Source of the DNA: Sabethes cyaneus
Taxonomy: Eukaryota > Arthropoda > Insecta > Diptera > Culicidae
Reading direction: 5' to 3'
DNA: 64,000 bases
NCBI RefSeq assembly: GCF_943734655.1
Contig: NC_071355.1
Coordinates: 208,555,603 to 208,619,602, forward strand
The notes under the pieces were generated by a model, which saw nothing but the letters and a program-made list of their open reading frames with translations, was not told the origin of the DNA and did not search any database. Positions within the stretch are counted from its first letter, which is position 1. Each line of letters begins with the position of its first letter. Positions 37,885 to 48,785 of this stretch are shown in pieces. A program made the translations under genes and the position numbers.

Positions 37885-38170
37885 CTCCTAACAACCTTTT
37901 AGAACATTACACACCGTTGATTTTGGAATTTTTAACACTTTAATCAACACATTGATCCAGACCACTCTGAATTTTCTAGGTGGTTGTGCAAGATTTTTCT
38001 ACGTAGTTCGAGTTCCACTCTGTACTGCTTCGCAAAGTGGTGGAATATTTTGACGAAACTTGCACCAGTTGTTTCCCATAAATAAGTGAATAAAGTTATG
38101 TCAAATGGTTCCAGTTCCTACCACAGGAGGCGTGCCGGTGACGCACGAGGGGTCTAATCAACTTATAGTC
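37885..38170 (-). pseudogene. Mariner-type transposase, N-terminal part (split copy)
   Basis: Matches 54290-54560 closely in DNA (GTTGATTTTGG, GTGCAAGATTTTTCTACGTAG, TTCGAGTTCCACTCTGT, GTTATGTCAAATGG, GGTGACGCACGAG). That region encodes the helix-turn-helix part of a mariner-type transposase on the minus strand. It is the other half of 36230-36545. Confidence 0.7.
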
Positions 38171-38627
38171 AGACTTTACCGTATTTCTCTTTTCTTGTAA
38201 ATAAATAATATCCCGCATTTTGCACCTTACTGGACACCGCAGTCTAAAAGTGCGACTGGCACAAAAAGTGCGACAATGCGAATGCTGTGAGTGAGAAAGA
38301 GAAAGAGTGACAACTGCAATCTTGCTGTTTTGTTTTGTCATATACATTGGCATTACAGAAAATAATCTGAATTAATCCAGGTAGGTACAGCTGCAAAGCA
38401 CAATAATAAAAGTAAAAATAATTACTGTTTTAGAAGGGTTAGCACTTAGTCCCATAAAACATTGAGGTCACCCTGTTTGTCACTGTGCGATTAGACATAA
38501 TGTGCCAATAACTAACGACTATGTTTACAGTCAAGTTTCAGCCAAGTGAGTTACGCCGTCATTACACGTCTCTCTAGTGTTCCAGTGCAGTGTGAGTGGC
38601 TTACAATAAAGACATCGGACCGCTTAA

Positions 38628-38729
38628 GGTGAAACGGTACTGAAGCCAACATGGCCGGATATCCTATATACTATATCTTCACAAGGACGCCATTTTTCCG
38701 GCCATGTTGGGATTCAGTACCGTATCACC
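38628..38729. mobile_element. 102-bp TTAA-flanked miniature element
   Basis: The ends GGTGAAACGGTACTGAAGCC and TTCAGTACCGTATCACC are inverted, with TTAA at 38624-38627 and 38730-38733. The arms continue through CAACATGGCCGG, leaving a ~35-bp centre. This is a very small piggyBac-type MITE. Confidence 0.88.
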
Positions 38730-38733
38730 TTAA

Positions 38734-39303
38734 GTACGGAGATCTTATCTATGAATATAGTGTTACATTCTGTAATAATTTCTCCAGACTATGCTCGCGA
38801 TAACGATCGGAAAATTTATCCCCCACTTGACTGTGGTGAACCTTCTGCGCGCAAGATTCGCGCAAGTGCTGGACAAATTGCCATCATAAAAACGCAGTGA
38901 TAGTTACCATTTTACAGTACTTCCAGCGGGCCGTCAGTTTAATGCTGCTGTACTGCGTAAAAAGTTGTCGTCTCAAGTACTATCAGCGAGTGAAATCGTG
39001 AAGTGAATTACTTGTTGGTACAATTAAAATTAATTAACGTCTGCTGGCCGACGAAGGACATCAGTCAGTCTGATTGGGCGTCGCAACATTGACTCTTAGA
39101 TAGCAGCATTCTTTTCGGCCTCGTACTGCTTTGTCCGTTCACAGGGGCTCGTAGTTGTCGCCCGTTGGCCATAAAAGAGTGGTAATAATGAGCCAAACCG
39201 TGATCGCTTTGCGCGGGGAACCACTTTGCGTTTTGTCACGGTTCTCCTCTCATTACAATGCTTTCGTTTTGAACGATCGCCGTCTGCTGCATGGTGGATG
39301 GGC
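38734..39303. other. Unassigned upstream region of a candidate promoter
   Basis: GC-richer than most of the window, with no repeats noticed. It includes CGCGCAAGATTCGCGCAAG and GTTGGCCATAAAAGAG. It could be proximal regulatory DNA for the promoter at 39304. Confidence 0.35.
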
Positions 39304-39340
39304 TATAAAAAGCACGCTGTAGGAGAAGTGCACCAGTTTT
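39304..39340 (+). promoter_or_regulatory. TATA/Inr core promoter
   Basis: TATAAAA at 39304-39310 stands 30 bases before the A of CCAGTT (39332-39337), an initiator-like site at the expected spacing. The flanks are GC-rich. There is no transposon signature nearby, so a host promoter is plausible. Confidence 0.55.
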
Positions 39341-39405
39341 CCGTTCACCTCCACGCTGTGGGACAATAAGCCAGAGAGCAAAGTTACCGGTCGAACCAGC
39401 AACAG
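39334..39405 (+). other. Candidate untranslated first exon
   Basis: If transcription starts at the Inr, the transcript reaches GCAACAG|GTGACG at 39405/39406, a fair donor site. No ATG lies in the exon. No matching downstream exon could be identified in the window, so this rests on the promoter and donor only. Confidence 0.3.
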
Positions 39406-42400
39406 GTGACGGAAGGTGTCGACCTTGCTACGATCTTGCTATTTATGGCGGCTGTACTCTGGCTAGATCGTGTACCGTTTTACTCGAGAGCTGCGAGCTG
39501 CCCGCAAAATCACTTGGCTGCGTTCGTCCGGAGGTCCGGACAGCGGCAGTCGATCATTTCTCGACGACGAATAGCTCTCATTTTGTTTCCTCCATGCCTT
39601 TTAGCTTGACAAGCTTGGCGAAAGGATTTCGTAGTTTTCGGAAAAGCCGTTGACCCTGTTCCGAATTTTCATCACTACGATGTACTGAAGCAATATAATA
39701 ATAACAATATTATTCTTAGATCGGTGCGTAGCGGCAGTGATGAATAACGTGCAATCTGATACTGTTTTGCGGGTAAATAACAACTGCTGAATGTGGCTTA
39801 CAATCACCTATAGGCTGCGATCGTATATCAACTGTGTTAATAAAATGACAAATTTATGAACTTTACAGTGGCATTTTCCAAGCAGATGTTATAAATAACT
39901 GTCCAAAGTTTCTTAACTCAAACCATTCTCAACACGTAATCTTCACAAGACAATGGCATCGAGGAAAACAGTCATCTAGAATGGCAACTAGACGATTGAA
40001 CTTATGCTCCTGCTTGATTCCAAGCCAGCATGGATGCGTTCACCTACGAATCCACCAAACAACAATCACCGGCACCGCAAGTCATGAGTATCGGATTGAA
40101 TCCAACCAGTCAGTAGGTAGATTCGTGAAGCGTTCACTCACGTTAGACGTAGACCCCAACAGCAGAACCTCTCGAACCTGCCCTCACGGTCACTTCGGTA
40201 GGTGGCTCCGACGAACCGAGCGGAGGCAAGATCTCGACAAATATCACCGTCGCATTTACCTACTGAACTCATCTGAAGAGTCAATAAACATTTACCTTTC
40301 TAAAACTTGGAGCCATCTTCGGACTGGCATCTTGAAACGCATTAGTACAAACTACTCGATTATGGACATGGTAGTCGACGGACCGACGGACGGGACTGGT
40401 AAAGATATGATGTGAGCGTACAAACGCGCAGTTCGAGTAGCACCGCTTTGGGGGAGCATTCCGTTAGACTTCCTCCTCTCCTTAAGAAAACCATTTACTT
40501 GATCACACTCACGCGTAACTGCGATACTTTTATTCGAAACCTTACGGTTCAACCAAGGTTATAAAAGTGCAAGCGACCGGTGCTCTCGTCCGTCGGTCGT
40601 TATGCTCCTTTCATGCCGCATTTGGTTCCACTCGCTGCCACTGCCACCACCAACACCATGCATGCATGACACACGCGTGTGGTGGAGATCGCTGGACGAC
40701 GATTTGTTTGTTTGCTAATTTCGTCTCATCATTTCCACACCGCGAGCCGTCACGGAGCCGGTTGATGAATAAAACACACAGACGTTATATAGTCAGTCAG
40801 GTTTGTTTTTTTTTCTGTGTTCGGCTGGCTGGAAGCCGATGCGCCGGCATTGAGCAGGACGGGTGACAGGCAGTAGTGCCACACGACCAGTAACGCGGCA
40901 CCGGTAGGCGAACGATTAAAGGTGACGAACCTCTTGTTGTTTTTTTTTCTCTGTCCTCTGAGCGGAGCTCCACTCCATCGAGTCGCAGCAAAGTTAAACG
41001 TAGAAATTCGATTAATTTGATGATTGCCCAACCCCGTAATCAAGCTCGGGATTGTTTGCTTCTTTCTCGGAATCTCGCACTGTGATTGTTTTCCTTTCCG
41101 AGTTTTTCTTTGTTTAGTTGGATATCGGTGAAAGAATTAGGTATACGGAGCGGTTCAGGTTTCAATCGGCTGTCATGTAACGTATTTGGAGGAAAGCCTA
41201 TCAGAGCATTAATTGAAATGCTGTGTTCGTCACTGTATTCGGCATTTTACATCATCGCCTTATTTCCACAATATTTTATTTCAATGATACAAGTTAAGTA
41301 ATGCCTTATCTTGAACCGTGGGATCGTTCGATGCGACGATCTCGAATTGTTGTTTGTAAAATATTTGTCAAAAAGCGTTTTACCGATTTGCCTATGTGAT
41401 ATAATTGAAATAATCGCTAAACATTGTCATTTATAAAAAGTATATATGATAAACTAACCAACCTCTTAGTGTTAGAGCTGTTTTATTTTTCCTAAAACTT
41501 AAGTCATTTAATAAGGTAATGTCGTGACGGTCGGGCCACTGTTATGGTCAGGTCACCACGATTTTTTCAGTTTTAGTAACTCGAGATATCTATGTTCGAG
41601 CATTGCGAAACTTTTTACTGTGACAGCTTACTTTTCACCAACGACAAACACCATTGACGACGCAGCTCATTTGCGGTTGGCTGATAATCGTAAAAATGAA
41701 ATAATTAGTTTGATATTCTGAAGATGGCTGAATAGGAAATCAGTAAGCCGAAACGTAAATAAAAGGGAAAGTTTTTTCATCGTATTCACCGAAAAATATC
41801 AATTTTAAATTGCACACGATATTGTGAGTTTCAATCGTGTATTGAAAACACGCGTACTGAATTCAGTGATTGAAAAATTTTTTCAGGCGCAGTGAACTTT
41901 TCTTCAAGAAATGATTCATGAAATGCAATCCTATCGAAATAAATATTGAAAACGTATTAAGTGTGTTATGCCCCATACGAAGGCTATAGAAAAATCGTGT
42001 TTCAATAAAGTGTTTGGGTAGGGTAGGGCAAAATACGACAAAAGCGCTTATTGTAGAGGTCGGGCCACTTGTGCAGCCATGGTTGGGCCACCATAATTTT
42101 TAGCGCAAAAAGCACAGTATTCGCTAGAGAACGTCAGTAATGTAAAATATGATGAAATAAAGCAAAATTAATATCTGAAAAATCTAGATTGTTGTTTTTT
42201 CATTGTAGTAGCACACCTCGGAAAAAGCCATTGCAGTAATATTGATTTTACAAGATCGTCAAAATTTCGCAAAAATGTAATTAAAAATTTTTTGATGATA
42301 GCTACCAACGCGCTCTTCAATCTATATGAAAGGTATATCCTTCTAGTTACCTGAAAAAAAGTTTCAGTCGTTTGGTTATAAGCTAAATTAGTTACAACCA

Positions 42401-42549
42401 CAAACGTGAAGGTGTATTTTTGTCTCACTGTTAACCAATAGGTGAGAAGAGTGAGACAACGAGTATTGCATACTGCGACACCAATTTAAAATCGATTTAA
42501 ACCATATTTTTGGGTAATAAAGAACATATTTATTGTGTCCTGTTGTTTA
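39406..42549. other. Unassigned DNA, with GGGCCA motifs near its end
   Basis: No gene was recognised. A TATAAAAG at 40560 with CpG-rich sequence downstream is a weaker promoter candidate. From about 41530 the motif TCGGGCCACT/TTGGGCCACC recurs (41530, 42060, 42083). It faces inverted copies beyond the Helitron (45500, 45520), hinting at a larger interrupted element. Confidence 0.35.
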
Positions 42550-42571
42550 TCTATACCTATAAAGAAGGATT

Positions 42572-42572
<1 letters not shown>

Positions 42573-42608
<36 letters not shown>
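42573..42608 (+). repeat. (CTGT)9 microsatellite in Helitron copy 3
   Basis: Nine perfect units followed by CCGT, in the same place as the arrays in copies 1 and 2. Confidence 0.92.
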
Positions 42609-42609
<1 letters not shown>

Positions 42610-42689
42610 CGTATGTTCCTTATAGAATCGAAAACTACTGAACCAATCGGCATGAAAATATGCATGTAGAGGTTTTTTGGGGCCAGGAA

Positions 42690-44400
42690 AGGTTTTAGTG
42701 ATGGTTAGAAACCCCTTCCCCCACTAAGAGGGGGGCTCCTATACAAATGAAACACAAATTTCTGCATAACTCGACAACTAATCAAGCAAACAGAACAAAA
42801 TTGGGCATGTGGGTGTTTTCGGTGACAAGAATTTATTCTATGGTAAATTGAGACCCCTCCCCTTTTTATAAGGGGAATTATAACTCCTCTCCTCTTTAAA
42901 AGGGGGGGCTTCCATACAAATTTCCTCATAACTCGAGAACTAATCAAGCAAATGGAACCAAATTTGGCATGTGAAGGTTTTCGAGGACAAGAATATTTTT
43001 TATAGTAAATTAGGACCCCTCCCCACTTTAAGAGGGGGGGCTCCTGTACCAAAGAAACACAATTTTCCTCATAACTCGAGAAGTAATGTAGCAAATGGAA
43101 CCAAATTTGGCATGTGGGTGTTTTTGGAGACAAAAATTTTTTCTATGATGAATTGGGACCCCTCCCCGTTTTAGGAGGGGGGGATCCTATACACATGAAA
43201 TACAAATTTCCTCATAACTGAAGAACTAATCAAGCAAATGGAACCAAATTTGGCATGTGAAAGTTTTCGAGGGCAAGAATATTTTCTATGGTAAATAAGG
43301 ACCCCTCCCCACTTTAAGAGGGGGGCTCCTATACAAACTAAATACAAATTTCCTCATAACTCGAGAACTAATCAAGCAAATGGAACAAAATTTGGCACGT
43401 GGGTGTTTTTGGAGACAAAATTTTTTTCTATGATGAATTGGGACCCCTCCCCACTTTAGGAAGGGGGGCTCCTATACAAATGAAATGCAAATTTCCTCAT
43501 AACTCGAGAATTAATCAAGCAAATGGAACCAAATTTGGCATGTGAAAGTTTTCTAGGGCATGCATATTTTGTATGGTGAATTAGATCCCCTCCCCACTTT
43601 AAGAGGGGGGGCTCCTATACAAACGAAATACAAATTTCCTCATAACTCGAGAACTAATCAAGCAAATGGAACAAAATTTGACACGTGGGTGTTTTTGGAG
43701 ACAAAAATTTTTTCTATGATGAACTGGGACCCCTCCTCACTTTAGGAGGGGGAGCTCCTATACAAATGAAATACAAATTTCCTCATAACTCGAGAGCTAA
43801 TCAAGCAAATGAAACCAAATTTGCATGTGAAAGTTTTCGAGAGCAAGAATATTTTCTATGGTGAATTAGGACCCCTCCCAACTTTAAGAGGGGGGGCTCC
43901 TATACAAACGAAATACAAATTTCCTCATAACTCGAGAACTAATCAAGCAAATGGAACCAAATTTGGCACGTGGGTGTTTTTGGAGACAAAAATTTTTTCT
44001 ATAATGAATTGGGACCCCTACCCACTTTAGGAGGGGGGCTCCTATACAAATGAAAAACAAATTTCCTCATAACTCGAGAACTAATCAAGCAAATGGAACC
44101 AAATTTGACATGTAAGTGGTTTTGGACGCAAGATTTTTTCTATGGTGAATTGAGACCCCTCTCTTCTTTAGAAAGCGAGTTATGGCCCATCTCCCCTTTA
44201 AGAGGGTGGGCTTCCATACAAATGATATGCAAATTTCCTCTTATCTCGAGAACTAATCAATCAAATGGAACCAAATTTGGCATGTGGGAGTTTTAGATGG
44301 CCGAAATTTTTTCTATGGTGAATTACGACCCCTTCCCCTTTTGAGAGGGGAGCTCCCGTACAAATGAAATTCAAATTTCCTTATAACTTGAGAACTAATC
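42690..44400 (+). repeat. ~145-bp minisatellite of Helitron copy 3
   Basis: The AACTAATCAAGCAAATGGAA unit recurs about every 140-150 bp with alternating subtypes, as in copy 2 but with fewer units. Confidence 0.88.
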
Positions 44401-44794
44401 AAGCAAATGGAACCAAATTTGGCATGTGGGAGATTTTGGAGTCTTGAATTTATTTTACGATAGTTAGAGACCTCTCACCCCTGTGGTAGGGGGATATAGA
44501 CTCTCATACAAATAAAACAGAAATTTTTGCGAAACTCAAAAACTAATCGAACTCGAGAAATTCAAGACTCTTCCATAAACCATTAGTCAATACAAGACCA
44601 CAAAAACTATCTATAGTAACACTAGATCATTCAGGACGAGACGGTCGCGAGTGTTGCCGGTGACCCGCCGTCGGAAGCGCCGCCCACTGGGGGGCTAGCA
44701 AAACTCGAGATTGTCACAAAGATCATCCGAGATTCATGATTTATGTACAACACAGGTTAATTTGTGGCAATACGAAGTTTGTCGGGTCAGCTAG

Positions 44795-46640
44795 TTGTGC
44801 CTATAAAGCATACATTATTATGGGTCTGATTGAAAATTCCGATTATTTTCACACATACATTTGTGCTCATATAAAGGACAAATCCTGGACATCTGACTTT
44901 TAACTTACACTTCAGAATTCATTTACAGTCAATTCTTGCAATTTATGGATTGATTTGCAATTGAACACAAAAAAAAATTCAAAAAAATTTGCATGGCAAA
45001 AGCTATGTCTCAGTGTCACCCATGACACTGTGTCTCTCCGTTGCCAATAGGAATGTTTTATGTAAAATAGTGAACTGGCGGAGTTAGCAAACAATTCGAT
45101 TGTCATATTTTTTAAAATATTTACTCTTATTAGTATGTGATGCCATGCAGTAATTTTAACTTTAAATTAATATGTATATTGTTGTTGAAAATCACTTGAA
45201 AATGATTGCAACAAAATTTACTTTGACATCCCCAAAACTAATTTTTGTTGAAAAATATGTTAAAAGTTCAACAAATTTTTCTCAAACTACATTATGCAAT
45301 GTAGGTTCACAAACTTGACTTTACATTAAAAATTTCATTGATCTTGAACGTAGCTATTCCCGTAGCTATTCACTGTTCCTGTTGTTTCACTGTTGACTAC
45401 TCTCCCCTACTTGTACTGACATGGGCCGTTTTCCACGGAATTAATTTTTTTCATATCTCTATATAGAATTTCAATACGTATTTCTTGGCTTTGCAGCGGT
45501 GGCCCAACCTGTACAACATGGCCCAACTATGACAATATATTTTGTCTTTGCGTAAATCTCTATAACTTTATTATTTTTCATGTAATAAGTTCAAGGTTTT
45601 TCAGAAATGTACCTTATTCTTAGACCTTTGTAACGATGTTTAGATTTCCGATATTCTGTTTCGAACGGAAGTTATGGGCGAATGCCAGGGAGGCAAAAAC
45701 ACCAATTTATTTTGGATGTGGAGTAAGGCCATTGCAAATTACTTTTAAAGTTTCTGTCACCACACCACCCACCCCCCTTCAAAATTGGCTTGAAAAATCG
45801 GAGGGCAAAAAAGTAATTTGTGTGTCATACACCATTTTTTTTATAAAATCAATTGCCGGTGGACCCTGCAGCCTAAAAATCTCAAAAAATGAGCGTGCTA
45901 GTGGAGTTAACGCTTCTAGCACGAAATAGAAATGGAAGTTCTAACAATGGAATTTCCGAAAATCGGCAGAAAATTTTTTCTATCAGTTTTGTCTTCCGTT
46001 TCGTAGCATTTTGCATAGAACATAATAACGTGTATGTGCAAAGAAAGAATTGATTTGGTTTTCACGTTTAAACTTTAAGTAAAAATGTTTAAAACGCGTT
46101 TTATTTGCTCGATTAAAAAAATCTCTTAGTTTTTTTTCGCCCCCCTCCCTTCAGTGTCCCAACACCGGAAGGAGAAAAACTTTATAAAATATTTGTAATG
46201 GCCTAATCAAAATGAAGGTCATTTGTTGCTCCTTAAAGGCAAAATAGCGTAAAAATTATTCCGATTAGGTTTCGATGAAATCTCGAACTTTTCTTCATAT
46301 TTTAGGTACTTTGTTGGTTAACCTGGGCGGCCATTGTGTTGCACCATCTCTTAATTTCTGTCTCATTCCGAGCCACTTTTGTAGTTTCCTTTAACTTCTG
46401 TTTCACATTCGCCTAAAATTTCTCAATTGGGCGGAATTGAGGGCAGTTGGGAGGATTAATGTCTTAATGAATTAATGAAGAAATCCACCCCGTTGCGTTG
46501 TCTCTATACTACTCCACTGTCGTGGCAGCCTATCAAATCATGCTAAAACTTTACATTGTGAGCTTAAAAGTACTTATGGAAGAATTCGTGTTTTCAGACA
46601 CTCCTGCTCGTACACTTTAGAATCCATGGTTTTGTTTGTC
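44795..46640. other. Unassigned DNA after Helitron copy 3
   Basis: No gene was recognised. GGTGGCCCAACCTG and ATGGCCCAACTATG (45497-45535) are inverse to motifs left of the Helitron. A 97-codon open frame at 45636-45929 has no known motif. Confidence 0.35.
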
Positions 46641-46792
46641 CTCCCAGTTGGCCTCGCGATACGATGCTGGTTAACAAGCCAGTCATCGTATGTTCGAATC
46701 TCGGTTGGGAGAGGCTGTTAGAGTCAATAGGATCGTAGCAATAATTCTATACTCTAACAACCAGCTGGCTGCGAAGTCTGTCGTATAAAAAT
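46641..46792 (+). mobile_element. tRNA-related SINE, 5' part
   Basis: The head contains an A-box-like TTGGCCTCGCGATACGATGC and a B-box-like TGTTCGAATCTCGG, with CTCCCAG near the start. A tail follows with GGCTGTTAGAGTCAATAGG and GCTGGCTGCGAAGTCTGTCG. The same head occurs inverted at 57316-57402. It resembles tRNA-derived SINEs known from Aedes. It is short and has no clear 3' simple repeat. Confidence 0.72.
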
Positions 46793-46816
46793 TTTTCGCT
46801 AGTCTTGTTTTTAATG

Positions 46817-47230
46817 TCACAAAAATTTGTTTTTTTTTTGTCCGCAGCTGTAAAAACTACGCAAGTTGAAATCTTGAAGTCTTGCGAATTTATCGGCAAA
46901 AACGAATTTGAACTTGCTAGGAACATCACCTTGACCAATGGCTTTATAGAACTTTTGTCCGGGAAGCTGCCCATATTCTATCATCGCGTACGCTCCGTCA
47001 TCGATGAGGATGCAGCTATCGTACTTCGTAAGAATCTCATTGTACAACTTCCGGGCATGTCTTTTGACCACTGGTTTCTGCTTCAGTCTCGTGTTTGATT
47101 GCTTACTGGCCAGAAAATAGCGAAATCCTTCTGGCAGATGAATCCATTTGAGGATGCTTTGGCTGGCATTGAATTTCTTGGCAATATCATAATCAGACAG
47201 CCCTGGATTTACCCCAATCGTTCTCAACAC
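46817..47230 (-). pseudogene. Mariner-type transposase fragment
   Basis: The minus frame (137 codons) encodes a helix-turn-helix-like start (GLSDYDIAKKFNASQSI). It continues with RHARKLYNEILTKYDSCIL, the first-Asp motif IDDGAYAMIEYGQLPG, then KFKFVFADKFARLQDF. In related copies here the motif is DDESY; this one has DDGAY, with the Glu lost. The segment with the second Asp and the Glu region is missing. Terminal repeats were not found. A tRNA-like SINE abuts its 3' side. Inactive. Confidence 0.82.
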
Positions 47231-47722
47231 CTTTAAATGCAGCTTCCGATCGTTAGTTTCACTACGATGCTAGCTATGATCCTACCGATCGATAGTATGC
47301 CACTCACAGAAATGGTTGGACTCGCGCTTTAAGTAAGAAGTGCCTGCTGCGAGATTCGCGCTGAATCCTATTCATAGTTATCACAATAGTGACTGCTAGA
47401 TATTCATTTCAATCCAGTTTGTTCGAGCTCATTTTAAAAAGTCCCGCTGCTATATAATTATTTCCTGCTAGGTTTTTTGATTCTATTTCCATGTATAATA
47501 ATAACGGGATAGCTGCTGGAATCATGTTCTGTAAGTGGAGTGTACCACCAAGTCTTTGCTGATTTTACCAAGGGCTCCCAAACACCGCCAAAACGGAGAG
47601 CTTGCGGTGGGAAAAGCTGTCACTGGATTTTTGTTCCTAGTGTATGATAAATGCCGTTGAAATCATTCGAAGCATCTTTGACGGCTGCCGTGATGTATTT
47701 TCCGTACGTAGCGTTTCCTAAG

Positions 47723-48165
47723 CCCTCTAACGGGCAACATCGTAGAAACGATGCGATCAAGCTATAGCTATTATAATAACTATTTTTTCATAAAAGTACA
47801 TCCAAAAGAAGTTCAAGTTTCTCTTTTCATGCCAAAAAATTATCAAAAGGAGCACCAACTAAAAAGAAGTCCAATTTCACTTTTGCGTTTTTCATGTCTA
47901 CTGCTCTACTCAGTTATTTTTTCAAATTTAGATATGCATATTGCAAAATTGAAGTCAAGCCAACTCATAGTAAAATTTTGAGGTCAATCGCTTTGTTCTA
48001 GATACCCTTTTTCTTCAAAAGTATAAAAGGGAATATTCGTACAATTTTTTTTTTGGTAATTTTTCGGAATTCTTGTTATTGAAAGATGATAACGCATGGT
48101 CAGAATGTCGTGAAATTAATATCAAAATATCAAGAAATCTGCTTTGAACACATTTTTTATTTTTC
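47723..48165 (+). mobile_element. TTAA-type MITE, truncated copy
   Basis: Begins CCCTCTAACGGGCAACATCG, the same end as the element at 52567, and follows it through GATGCGATCAAG, TTTTTCATGTCTA and GAAAGATGATAAC to about 48165. The matching right end is absent and the left flank reads TAAG instead of TTAA, so it is a broken copy. Confidence 0.75.
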
Positions 48166-48702
48166 TGTTTACCTTGTCTTTGACTCTGTTGCGGTCCAAC
48201 GTAAATCTTTTTTTTTTTTTATTATAGGTGGAGGAGCGTTTGGTTAGGAAAAATAGTAAACTGGATGATACTGCGAAACTTCGATGTGAGGCCAAAAATA
48301 TATTGCGTAGTTCAATTACTGAGCGGGACTCTGATTCACACTCTTTCGATTTTCGCCCAAATGTTTTGCCAATTAAACTATCAGTACACGACACCCTATA
48401 TTAGATAATCTTACATCAAGTTTTCGATCATTCTAGTCTAACCATTCGTACGCACACACCATACGCTCCACCCGCCGACGGTAATTTTTATATGATTGCA
48501 TTTTCGGCTTCCACCACTGAGAAAATAGACTATTATCGACTGCATTGTGGTAGGAGCTCGGCAAACGGTGCCAAAAACACACCCGGTGTGGTAAAAGACA
48601 CCAGCGTGCTGATCGACGGTCGGCACCGCTATACTGCTATACAATTATGTGGTGAAAAAATTACATTCGACTGACAATCAACTTGGGCGCATTTTATTAA
48701 AC

Positions 48703-48785
48703 TTTAGTTACGATTCCGAATTTGTTAAGTTATATTTACGATAATTTTCGTACATTGATATACGATTTGGTGCCAGTTGGTTTGG
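48703..48785 (+). repeat. Partial copy of the CCCAGCTAGCA element
   Basis: TTTAGTTACGATTCCGAATT through GTACATTGATATACGATTTG matches 25735-25804; the rest of the element is missing. Confidence 0.75.

Larger units (their letters stand above)
42550..44794 (+). mobile_element. Non-autonomous Helitron-like element, copy 3
   Basis: Starts TCTATACCTATAAAG after A (42549) and ends GTCGGGTCAGCTAG before T (44795). It has a 9-unit CTGT run, then about twelve ~145-bp repeat units, then the conserved 3' segment with GACGAGACGGTCGCGAGTG. Its structure is the same as copies 1 and 2, and all open frames are repeat translations. No Rep/helicase. Confidence 0.82.

Noticed and set aside
39981..40415. 144-codon ORF beginning with ATG
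   Set aside because: No family, signal or domain was recognised, and frames of this length are expected by chance in 64 kb. It could follow the 39304 promoter, but no splice acceptor supports it.
40560..40600. Second TATA box (TATAAAAG) as a promoter
   Set aside because: No initiator at the proper distance; kept only as a remark.
46641..46720. Functional tRNA gene at the SINE head
   Set aside because: A and B boxes are present, but acceptor and anticodon stems do not pair and the same head recurs with other flanks.
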